A DNA stretch of 64,000 nucleotides, taken from contig QRFJ01000375.1 of the NCBI GenBank assembly GCA_006176705.1, forward strand, positions 62,001-126,000. Direction: 5' to 3'. Origin of the DNA: Cocos nucifera. Taxonomy: Eukaryota; Streptophyta; Magnoliopsida; Arecales; Arecaceae. The stretch's first letter is position 1, and each line of letters begins with the position of its first letter. The notes under the pieces were generated by a model. The model saw only the letters and a program-made list of their open reading frames with translations, ran no database searches and was not told where the DNA came from. Of this stretch, positions 44,055 through 55,318 are shown piece after piece. Position numbers and translations under genes: made by a program.

Positions 44055-46351
44055 TGAAGAAAAATCCTGATTTCCCAAGGTCAAGTTCGTTCAGATCTGA
44101 TTGGATCGAGAGGCATATTTCAAAAATCACCTCTTAGATCCTAATTAGATCTGATACTTTTTAGATCTAATTTTATGATCTAATAAATAAAAAAATTAAA
44201 TTAAATTAATTCTAAATTAATTTATCTTGATTTTGGGTAATTTGATTATCCGATGATGATCGTGCCGAAGCCCTAAGGTTCTGAATCTAGCCATGCAAGC
44301 GCCTGACCTCACCGATATCCACTCAGGCTGGATTTGGAGATCTTCTCCTTCTCTTTCTTTTCTCCAAAAATCAGATCTAGATCTGATTTGGAGAATCTTC
44401 AAAACTTCTTCTGAAGATCATCCGTCGTCCCTGTAGCAGTGCTGCCTTCTTCCTTTTTCGTCAGTCTTTTCTTGCCTGACTCACACTAATCTGAAGGCCC
44501 AACTTTCTTGGGCATGGAGAGGAGGGAGAGGGCCAGATGGTGGCATGGAGAAGGGAGAGGGGCAGCCTTAGGGCATGGCTTAAAGGAGGAGAGTTCAAAA
44601 GTGGGCGCAGATAGGGTCTTTTTATAGACTCTGCTGCGCCATGCAGTGCTGCATCATGTAGTGCTGCATCACCCCGGCCAATCACGTTGCTTCGTGCAAT
44701 CAGATCTAAATCTGATTGGTGAGATGACATCACTTGATCCAATCAGATGAGAGACCCACAGATTCATTCTAAGGTGGCGCCTAAGACTGGTCAAAGTCTA
44801 TAAGTGAGGGTCACCTAGTTTGAATCCAAGAAGCAACCTAGAGTCCCATCTGTATGGGACTCCAGCATCCCTATCCATGGGCGCACGCCATCCTAGGCAT
44901 GCACCCCCTTCTTTTTAATTTTTAGAGAGGGGACAAGCCCTTATCTACTCTCCAATAAGTGCATGACACATAGGCAGATGTCCAAGGGTCAAAGGTCAAC
45001 GTTTGACCAAGTCAAAGTACAAAAATTAGCAGATGATGGAAAATGACAGGTGTTGTCTCAAATTTATCTCATAGATTAAGACAACACTTTTCTGACATGG
45101 ACAAGCTTCAATCATATCTGGTAAAGGTACTTGAGTGAGCACAAAGTTATTTGGTTCAGTCGAGACAACTTTTATGATAGAAAAAGGAGAACGTTAGGCT
45201 TAATCGTGTGCTAGCACGATTTCCTTGAACCTAATTGAATCTTATTCAAATCAATTGAACTAGGTTAGTTCAATTGATGATATCCAGATCCAAACCCTTG
45301 TTTGTGTGATCCAGTTAGGTTCAGTTCTGTATGGTAATGGGATATGTCATTATCTCCATCATCGACATCATTGAAACTCCTTTCGATGGATCAGAACTCT
45401 TCTGATTCAGACAACTAGAATGATCGATCATCTAAATCATTCTAGTTGCTCCCAAAATCCACTAGTGACACCTAGCAGCATATGGTGGCAACCCATCAAA
45501 ATTGAAAACGAACCTCTTGGTGCAGCTACTTGTGTGATTAAATTCTTCTATCTTGAGCCCCGATCAGATTAGGGTTAAGGTGAACTCGTCAAACCCTAAT
45601 TTCTATCATATGATTTAATCATTCGATTCAAGTCGATGTGAAAATCTTAATAGAAACTCTTTCTATTATTTCACTCTCTACCATGGCCATGGGCTTATGG
45701 ACTTGATTCTCATGATCATCATAGGGCTGCTCCTCATCCACCGAGGTAGATAGATTCCATCTTGGTGCAATCCAATTCCTACAATGAACATGCTATAGCC
45801 AACATACACCTCAGGATTTCGAATGGCTAGGAGACCGAGTCATGGTGTAGTCAAACTATAACACCCTCAAGGTGAACTGCCGATGCACCTCAGGTCAAAG
45901 AACCAGACACACCACTGCAGCATCGAGTCAATCATCGACGAGAAGGTAGACTTCCTTATGACTACTTGAGGTGGTCACGCTCAGTGCCCTCATTCTCTAA
46001 TGAGTACCTATACTCTCGCTCTGGTATCTCTACACCATAGACTTAAGACTCATCTACTATAAAAAAGCGATTGTACACTAACCTTCTAGATCAATCACCA
46101 TCCTCATGATGATCCTACGGTCAAGAGCATTTTATGAGTTAATAAATGAAAATTCATATCTTAAATTTTCAACTCTTGCAAATATGAATTATCATTACCA
46201 TTAACTCAAGGAAAGTATCACAGACACTAAATACACTTATGTGATAGAAAATAACCCATTTTATTATTTATAGTTAAAATTATATTTTTGCTCTTAGAAG
46301 TGTATTACAAGTGTCAGCCAATTTTGGCTTCTAGGGCACACATATCTAACA
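44055..46351 (-). repeat. 3' LTR of copia A
   Basis: A 2297-bp LTR (plus strand tgaagaaaaatcc...catatctaaca). It is about as distant from B and F LTRs as they are from G in some blocks, and marks a sub-family that also includes 49593-51242. TATAAAAAGACCC on the minus strand at about 44615-44627. Confidence 0.9.
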
Positions 46352-46364
46352 AACTCCTACTTGA
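46352..46364 (-). other. Polypurine tract of copia A
   Basis: Minus strand CAAGTAGGAGT before TGTTAGATATG. One purine of the B/F version is changed to T. Confidence 0.7.
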
Positions 46365-46365
46365 C

Positions 46366-49300
46366 CTAAAGCTAACTGGCTACAAATCTAAGTCCTATCT
46401 TCTCAAGGTGGGCTTCGATCTTCTGTTGGCCCAACGGCTTTGTAAGAAGGTCCGTCGTATTGTCTGTGGAGTTGACTCTCTTGACCTTGACGTAACCCTT
46501 CTTGAGATAATCATGGATGATGTGGTATCGCTGCTCGATGTACTTGAATTTTTGGTGAGACCTTGCCTCCTTAGCAAGGGCTATGGTGCCATTGTTGTCG
46601 AGTACAGAGGAATGGCATATGATGGCATCACTCTGATCTTCATGGCAAACTTCTTGTACTAGAATGCCTCATTTGCAGCTTCTGACATAGTGATATATTC
46701 TGCTTCCATGGTGGAATCTGCAATCACTGTCTGTTTAGAATTTTTTCAACTAACAGCTCCACCATTGCACACAAACAGACTCCCAGATGTCAACTTTCGA
46801 TCATCTACATCAGATATAAAATCCAAGTCTGTATACCCTTGGACTTGGAGTTCTCCATTACCAAAGACCAACAATATATCCTTAGTTCTTCTCAAGTACT
46901 TAAGGATACATTTCACAGAAGTCCAATGTTCTTCACCTGAATTTGACTAATATCTGCTCGTGACACTCATGGCATGGGCTATATCAGGTCGTGTACATAA
47001 CATGGCATACATGAGGCTCCCTATTGTTGAAGCATAAGGGATCTTGCTCATGCGTTCTATTTCCTCAGGTGTGCTAGGGCACATCTTCTTGGAAAGATGA
47101 ATGCCATGCCTGAAGGGTACTAAATCCCTCTTAGAGTTTTTCATACTAAACCTCTTTAGTACTTCCTCTATGTACATCTTCTGTGAAAGTCCTAGCATCC
47201 TATTCGGTCTATCTCTATAGACCTTAATTTCTAGAATAAAGGATGCTTCTCCTAGGTCTTTCATGAAGAATTCTTTAGATAACCACATTTTAACTGTGGT
47301 CAACATGGGAATATCATTTCCGATAAGGAGGATGTCATCCACGTACAATACGAGGAAGACAACAGTGCTCCCACTGATCTTTTTGAAGACACATGGCTCC
47401 TCCTCATTTTTGATGAAACCAAACATTTTGATCACATCATTAAAATGAGTATTCCAGCTCCGAGATGCTTGCTTAAGTCCATATATAGATCTTTGCAGCT
47501 TGCAAACCTTATGATCATCATCACTAGATGTGAAACCTAGCGGCTGTTCGATATAGATATCTTCCTCAAGATATCCATTTAAGAATGCCATTTTCACGTC
47601 CATTTGCCATATTTCATAATCAAAATAGGCTGCAACAGCAAGCAATGTGCGGATGAATTTTAGCATAGCTACTAATGAAAAGATATTCTGATAGTCAATG
47701 CCTTCGTGTTGACTATAACCTTTTGCCACTAATCTAGCCTTGAATGTCTCCACATTCCCATTTGCACCAATCTTTCTCTTGAAGATCCATTTACACTCAA
47801 TAGGTACTATACCTTCTGGTTGATCTACCAAGGTTCAGACTTGGTTTGAGTGCATCGAGTCAATTTCTGACTTCATTACCTCTAACCATTTCTCAAAGTC
47901 GATATCTGATATCGCTTTGTTATAGGTTTTGGGATCATCACCATGAACCCCATTACCTATGAGGAATATTTTCTCTACATCCTCTGAAATAGTACCTAAA
48001 TACCTTTCAGGGGGACGAGAAACCCTTTCCGATCTATAAGGTGGAGGAGGTAGTGTACGGATTGGCTTAAGCTGATTTGGTTCCATTTGGTCCTTAGCCC
48101 ATTGCTCTTGTGAGATTTTCTCATTAAGCTTGATCTACTTTCCAATGCCGCTATCTTGAATAAACTATTTTTCAAGAAAGATGGCATATCGACTCACAAT
48201 CATATTGTGATCTTCTGGAATGTAGAAATAATATCCTAGTGACTCTTTAGGATATCCTATGAATCGAGCTCTAAAGAATCTAAAGTCTAACTTGTCCGCT
48301 TGTTGTCTTTTGACATGAGCCGGATAACCCCAAATTCTGAGATGACTCAGACTTGGTTTCTAACTATGCCATATTTCATACGGTGTGGTAGGAATAGTTT
48401 TAGAAGGAATCCTACTCAGTAAGTATATTGCAGTTAACAAATAGTATCCCCCAAAAAAATTAGGAAGGTCTGTGAAGCTCATCATGGATCAGACCATATC
48501 TAATAGAGTCCAGTTCCTCCATTCTAAAATCCTATTGAGTTGAGGTATTCTAGGTGGAGTCCATTGAGAGACTATGCCATTTTTCTTGAGATAGTCCAGA
48601 AATTTTCGACTAAGGTATTCACCTCCTCGATCTGATCGAAGAACCTTAATGGGTTTTCCAATTTGCTTTTCTACTTCATGTCTGAATTCTTTGAACTTTT
48701 CAAACGCTTCAGACTTGTGTCTCATAAGATACACATACCCATACCTTAGATAAATCATCGATAAAGATTATGAAGTAGACTAAATTGCCTCTAGCCAGCA
48801 CATCGAATGGGCCGCACACATCTGTATGTACTAGGGCAAGAAGATCTGTGGCCCTATCCCCATGTCCTATAAAAGGGAGCTTAGTCATTTTGCCATGAAG
48901 ACAGGATTCATAAATTGGATATGGCTCGAAAGTCAACAGACTCAATAGCCCATTTTTCTTTAATTTGTTAACCCTATCTTCTGCTATATGACCTAATCTT
49001 AGGTGCCATAGATACCTATCATTAGGACTATCCTTAGGACGTTTTGATTTTATGGCATTCATATTTTGCTCGAAGTTAAAAATAGATACATCAACATGTA
49101 ACTGATAAAGACCGTTAATAAGGAAACCATTTGCAATTTTATTTCTTTCATAAAGAATGTTACAATGGTCCTTATGAAAACTAATTACATAGCCTTCTAT
49201 GCAAGGCAAGAAACAAAAATCAAATTCCTGCTTGCTGTAGGCACAAAATAACAGTCTTTTAATACTAAATCTAAACCAGATGGTAGTCGAAGAGGATATG

Positions 49301-49592
49301 TTCCCATGGCTACGGTAGCAACTCTTGCTCCATTTTTGATGCGTAGGATCATCTCACCATCCCTCAGCCTCCTGCTATCCTCAAGACCCTACATAGAAGT
49401 ACACAAGTGAGCACTAGAACCAGAGTCAACCACCCAACTGGATGCAGAAGAAACCGTAAGGCTAGACTCAATAACGAGCATACCTCCAGAAGGACCTACA
49501 TCCTTCTTCTTTAGGGTGGCCAGGTAAGTAGGGCAGTTCCGCTTCTAGTAGCCGTCATTGTTGTAATGGAAATACTTTTCTTTATCAGCAGC
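46366..49592 (-). pseudogene. Copia pol remnant, element A
   Basis: From right to left: zinc knuckle KYFHYNNDGY (about 49570), protease area (about 49420), GAG-pre-integrase and integrase start YLWHLRLGH...CLHGKMTKLPF...HTDVCGPF (48709-49209), integrase core with RSDRGGEYLS and an intact downstream Glu (LEWRN) (48489-48758), linker, then a long open RT segment (46947-47831) with CKWIFKRKIG, QMDVKMAFLNGYLEED, YGLKQASRSWNT and YVDDILLIGND, and degraded RNase H. The RT segment keeps all three catalytic Asp and is the best RT in the window. It ends at a TAG replacing the Gln of SRYQSNP. Gag before the knuckle is gone. Confidence 0.85.
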
Positions 49593-51242
49593 CTTGAGGT
49601 GTGGCTTAGAGGAGGAAAGTTTAAAAGTGGGTGCAAACAGGGTCTTTTTATAGACTCTGCTGCGCCATGCAGTATTGCATCACCCCAGCCAATCACGTTG
49701 CCTCGTGTAATCAGATTTAAATCTGATTGATGGGATGACATAACCTGATCCAATCAGATGAGAGACCCATAGATTCATCCTAAGGTGGTGCCTAAGATTG
49801 GTCAAAGTCTATAGGTGAGGGTCATCTAGTTTGAATCCAAGAAAAAACCTGGAGTCCCATCCGTATGGGACTCCAGCGTCCCTATCCATGGGCGCACACC
49901 ATCCTAAGCGTGCACCCCCTTCTTTCTAATTTTTAGAGAGAGGACAAGCCCCTATCTACTCTCCAATAAATGCATGACACATGGGCAGATTTCCAAGGAT
50001 CAAAGGTCAATGTTTGACCAAGTCAAAGTATAAGAATTAGCAGGTGATGGAAAATGGCAGGTGTTGTCTCAAACTATCTCATAAATTAAGACAACTCTTT
50101 TTTGACCTGGACAAGCTCCAGTCAGACCAGGTAAAGGTACCTGAGTGAGCACAAACTCATTTTGCTCAGTCGAGATAATTTTTATGATAGAAAAAAGAGA
50201 ACATTAGGCTCAATCGTATGCTAGCACGATTTTCTTGAACCTAATTGAATCTTATTCAAATCAATTGAACTAGGTTAGTCCAATTGATGATATCTAGATC
50301 CAAACCCTTATTTGTATGATGCAGTTAGGTTCAGTTCTGTATGGTAATGAGATATGTCATGATCTCCATCATCGACATCATCGAAACTCCTTTCGATGGA
50401 TCAGAACTCTTCTGATTCAGACAACTAAAATAATCGATCATCTAAATCATTCTAATTGCTCCCAAAATCTACCAGTGATATCTAGCAGAATATGGTGGCA
50501 ACCCATCAAAACTAAAAATGAACCTCTTGGTGTAGCTACTTGTGTGATTAAGTTCTTCTATCTTGAGCCCCGATCAAATTAGGGTTAAGGTGAACTCATC
50601 AAACCCTAATTTCTATCATATGATTTAATCATTCAATTCAAGTTCCATGTGAAAATCTTAATAGAAATTCTTTCTATTATTTCACTCTTTGCCATGGCCA
50701 TGGGCTTATGGACTTGATTTTCATGATCATCATAGGGCTGCTCCTCATCCTACCAAGGTAGATAGATTTCATTTTGGTGCAATCCAATTCCTACAACGAA
50801 CTTGCTATAGCCAACATACACCTCAGGGTTCCGAATGCTAGGAGACCGAGTCATGGTGTAGTCAAATTATAACTCCCTCAAGGTGAACTGCCGATGCACC
50901 TCAGGTTAAAGAACCAGACACACCACTGCAGCATCGAGTCAGTCATCGATGAGAAGGTAGACTTCCTTATGACTACTCAAGGTGGTCACGCTCAGTGCCC
51001 TCGTCCTCTAACGAATACCTATACTCTCGCTCCGGTGTCTCTACATCGTAGACTTAAGACTCATCTACTATAAAGAAGCGATTGTATACTAACCTTTCGG
51101 ATCAATCACTATCCTCATGATGATCCTACAATCAAGAGCATTTTATGAGTTAATAAATGAAAATTCATGTCTTAAATTTTCAACTCTTGAAAATATGAAT
51201 TATCATTACCATTAACTCAAGGGATGTATCATAGACACTAAA
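49593..51242 (-). repeat. Truncated 5' LTR of copia A, main part
   Basis: Homologous to 44575-46230 of the 3' LTR of A. Its inner ~520 bp and the primer site are missing; it is joined directly to gag at 49593. On the right it is interrupted by element B at 51243, after 'gacactaaa'. Confidence 0.85.
51238..51242. repeat. Target-site duplication of copia B, left (CTAAA)
   Basis: CTAAA before the LTR at 51243, repeated at 61630-61634. Confidence 0.9.
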
Positions 51243-53502
51243 TGAAGGAAAATCCTGATTTCTCAGACCAAGTTCGTTCAGATCTGATCAGATCAAGAGA
51301 TATATTTCAAAAAAAATTTTCTTTGATCTAGATCTAATCTAAGATGTTTCAGATCTGATTATTATTATTTTAAAAATTAAAATAAAATCAGATAAATTAA
51401 ATCAGATTTATTTTATCTTGAAGTGGGTAATCTTATTACTGTTGATGATCCTATAAGCAGCGGAAGGTTCTGAATCAAGCCACGCAAGTGTCTGGCCTCT
51501 ATCGGTATCCACTCAGACTAGATCTGGAGATCCTCTTCTTCTCTATCACATCTCTAAAAACCAAATCTGGATCTGATCTGAAGGATCTTCAAAACTCTTT
51601 TTGAAGATCAGTAGTTATCCTATGCAGCAGTGCAACCTTCTAGCTTTCAGTCGCCTTTCTTTGATCTAGATCGCACCAACCAAGAATCCAAACACTTTGG
51701 ACGTGGAGAGGAGAGGGAGAAGGTGGGTTTGGCATGGAGGAAGAGGGAAGAGGCAGCCTTGGGGCATGGGATTTTAATTCTCCAATCATACAATCATACA
51801 ATCTGAGTTGGGCGCAGGGTCTTATTTATAGACTGTCTGTGATCCAACTTCTCTTTTTCCCAACAAATCACAACTCTTTATGAAATCAGATCTAAATCTA
51901 ATTGGTGGGAATAGAGTCCCCTGGATTCCTCCTTAGAGGGTGCCTAAGACCAATCAAAGTTGGTTCTTAGGAGAACTCTAATTGGAATCCAAAAAGGAGA
52001 TGGAGTCCCTATCCAACAGGGACTCCTGGGCGCCTCCAGCTTGGGCACACGCCAAGGGTGGCATGTGCCCTCTTCCTTGCTAGGTTCTGGCAGGAGGACA
52101 GGCCCCCACCAGCTCTCCAATAGGTGCATGACATGTGGACAGAAGTCAAAGTATCAATGGTCAATATTTGACCAGTCAAAGGTAGACTTTTGACCAAAGT
52201 CAAAGAACGAGAAATGGCAGGTGACCAAAAATGGCAGGTAATGTCCTTACAAAATAAGACAACCTTTTCTAACTTGGACAACCTCCAGTCAGACCATATG
52301 AAGGCCTCTGATTGAGCACAAACTCCTTTGGCTCAGTCAGGACAACTTATTTGTGATAGCAAAAGAAGAACGTTAGGTTCAATCGAGTGCTAGCACAATT
52401 TTCTTGAACCTAATTGAATCTCATTCAGATCAATTGAACTAGATCAATTTAATTGATGATCACCAGATTCAAACCCTTGTTTGTGTGACCAGTTAGGTTC
52501 AGTTCTGTATGGTAATGGGATATGTCATGATCTCTATCATCGACATCATCGAAACTCCTTTCGATGGATCAGAACTCTTCTGATTCGAACAGCTAGAATG
52601 ATCGATCATCTAAATCATTCTAATTGCTCCCAAAATCCACCAGTGACACCTAGCAGTATATGGTGGCAACCCATCAGAGCTGAATGCGAACCTCTTGGTG
52701 CAGCTACTTGTGTGATTAAGTTCTTCTATCTTGAGCTCCGATCAGATTAGGGTTAAGGTGAACTCGTCAAACCCTAGTCTCTGTCATATGATGTAATCAT
52801 TCGATTCAAGTCCAATGTGAAAACTTAAATAGAAACTTTTTCTATTATTTCACTCTGCCATGGCCATGGACTTCTGGACTTGATTTTCATGATCATCATA
52901 GGGCTGTTCCTCTACCACCTCGGTAGATAGATCCATCTAGGAAGTCTACCTTCTCGTCGATGAACATGACTCGATGCTGCAGTGGTGTGTCTGGTTTTTT
53001 GACCTGAGGTGCATCGGTAGTTCACCTTGAGGGTGTTATAGTTTGACTACACCATTACTCGATCTCCTAGCCATATGGAACCCTGAGGTGTGTGTTGGCT
53101 ATAGCATGTTCATTGTAGGAACTGGATCACGCATCACCTCGCTTCTCTAACGAGTATCCTATACTCTCGCTCTGGTGTCTCCCCACCATAGACTCAAGAC
53201 TCATCTGCTAAAGAGAAGCGATTGTACACCAACCTTCCGGATCAGTCACCATCCTTGTGATGATCCTATGGTCGGGAGCATTTTATGAGTTAATAATGAT
53301 TATTCATGTCTTAAATTTTCAACTCTTGAAAATATGAATTATTATTTACCATTAACTCAAAGGATGTATCACAGACACTAAATACACATATATGATACAA
53401 AATAACCCATTTTATTGATTATAATCAAAATTATAATTTTGCCCCTAGAAGTGTATTACAAGTGTCAGCCAATTCTGGCTTCTAGGGCACATATATCTAA
53501 CA
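51243..53502 (-). repeat. 3' LTR of copia B (with internal inversion)
   Basis: A 2260-bp LTR from tgaaggaaaatcc to atatctaaca. It matches the 5' LTR throughout except for a segment of about 190 bp (52939-53128) that is in reverse orientation. Confidence 0.9.
52939..53128. repeat. Inverted segment inside the 3' LTR of B
   Basis: Reads aggaagtctacc...ggaactggat, which is the reverse complement of about 61046-61232 in the 5' LTR of B. It carries B-specific variants (ccatatggaaccctgag, ccattactcg). A few bases are lost at the left edge and about 19 at the right edge. Confidence 0.85.
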
Positions 53503-53515
53503 ATCTCCCACTTGT
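53503..53515 (-). other. Polypurine tract of copia B
   Basis: Minus strand ACAAGTGGGAGAT before TGTTAGATATATG. Confidence 0.85.
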
Positions 53516-53516
53516 C

Positions 53517-55318
53517 CTAAAGCCAATTGGCTACAAGTCTAAGTCCCATCTTCTCAAGGTGGGTTTCGATCTTCTGCTAACCCAACGACTTTGTAAGTGG
53601 GTCTACCACATTATCTATGGAGTTGACTCTCTTGACCTCGACATAACCCTTCTCGAGGTAATGGCGGATGAGGTGGTATCGCCGTTCAATGTGCTTGGAT
53701 TTCTGGTGAGACCTTGGCTCCTTAGCAAGGGCTATGGCGCCATTATTGTCGCAGTATAGAGGAATGGCATCTGATGGCATTACTCCAATTTCTGTAGTAA
53801 ACTTCTTATACCAGAAAGCTTCCTTCGTAGCCTCTGATGCAGCGATATATTCTACTTCCACGGTGGAATCTACTATCACCATTTGCTTGAAACTCTTCTA
53901 GCTGACAGCACCACCATTGCACACAAACAGACTTCCAGATGTCGACTTTCGATCATCTATATCGAACATAAAATCTGAGTCTGTGTATCCCTAGACTTGG
54001 AGTTCTCTATTATCAAAGACCAACATCATATCCTTAGTTCTTCTCAACTACTTAAGGATACATTTCACAAAAGTCCAATATTCTTTACCTGGATTTGACT
54101 GATATCTACTTGTGACACTCACAGCATGGGCTATATCAGGTCATGTACATAGCATGGCATACATGAGGCTCCCTATTGTAGAAGCATAAGGGATCTTGCT
54201 CATGCATTCTATTTCCTCAGGTGTGCTAGGGCACATCTTCTTGGAAAGATGAATACCATGTCTGAAGGGTATTAATCCCCTCTTAGAGTTTTTCATACTA
54301 AACCTCTTTAGTACTTTCTCTATGTACATCTTCTGTGAAAGTCCTAGCATCCTATTCGGTCTATCCCTATAGACCTTAATTCCTAGAATAAAGGATGCTT
54401 CACCTAGGTCTTTCATGGAGAATTTCTTGGACAACCATAATTTGATTGTTGTCATCATGGGAATATCATTCCTAATAAGGAGGATGTAATCCACGTATAA
54501 TACGACGAAGACAACGACGCTCCCACTGACCTTTTTGAAGACACACGGTTCCTCTTTATTTTTGACGAAACCAAACATTTTGATCATATCATTGAAACGA
54601 GTGTTCCAGCTCCGAGATGCTTGCTTAAGTCCATATATGGATCTTTATAGCTTGCAAATCTTATGATCAGTATCACTGGATGTGAAACCTAGTGGCTATT
54701 CCATATAGATATCTTCCTCAAGATATCCATTCAAGAATGCCATTTTCATGTCCATTTGCCATATTTCATAATCAAAATAGGCTGCAACGGCAAGCAATGT
54801 GCGGATGGATTTTAGCATAGCCACTGGGGAAAAGGTATCCTGATAGTCAATGCCTTCGCATTGACTATAACCTTTTGCCACTAGTCTAGCCTTGAATGTC
54901 TCCACATTCCCATCTGCACCAATCTTTCTCTTGAAGATCCATTTACACCCAATAGGTACTATACCTTCTGGTGGATCTACCAAGGTCCAGACTTGGTTTG
55001 AGTGCATCGAGTCAATTTTTGACTGCATTGCCTCTAGCCATTTCTCAGGAGTCGATATCTGATATCGCCTCATTGTAGGTTTTGGGATCATCACCATGAG
55101 CACCATTACCTACGAGGAACATTTTCTCTACTTCCTCTGAAATAATACCTAAGTATCTTTCAGGGGGATCGGAAAACTCTTTCCGATCTACGAGGTGGAG
55201 GAGGTAGTGTTCTTATTGGCTCAACCTGATTTGGTTCCAATTGGTCCTTAGCTCGTTGCACTTGTGAGACTTTCTCATCAAGCTTGATCTGCTTTTCAAT
55301 GCCGCTATCTTGAATAAA
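53517..55318 (-). pseudogene. Copia reverse transcriptase and RNase H, element B
   Basis: Second half of the polyprotein. RT: CKWIFKRKIGADGNVETFKA (54930), QMDMKMAFLNGYLEEDIYME then a stop (54696), YGLKQASRSWNT (54610), the catalytic box reads YVDYILLIRND (54485-54520) instead of YVDDILLIGND, and SMKDLGEASFILGIKVYRDR. A stop replaces Arg in MLCTRPD (54141). RNase H: STVEVEYIAASEATKEAFWYKKF and YCDNNGAIALAKEPR (53577-53882), ending NWL-stop at 53517. The enzyme copies genomic RNA into DNA in the virus-like particle. This copy lacks the second Asp of YVDD and cannot be active. Confidence 0.88.
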
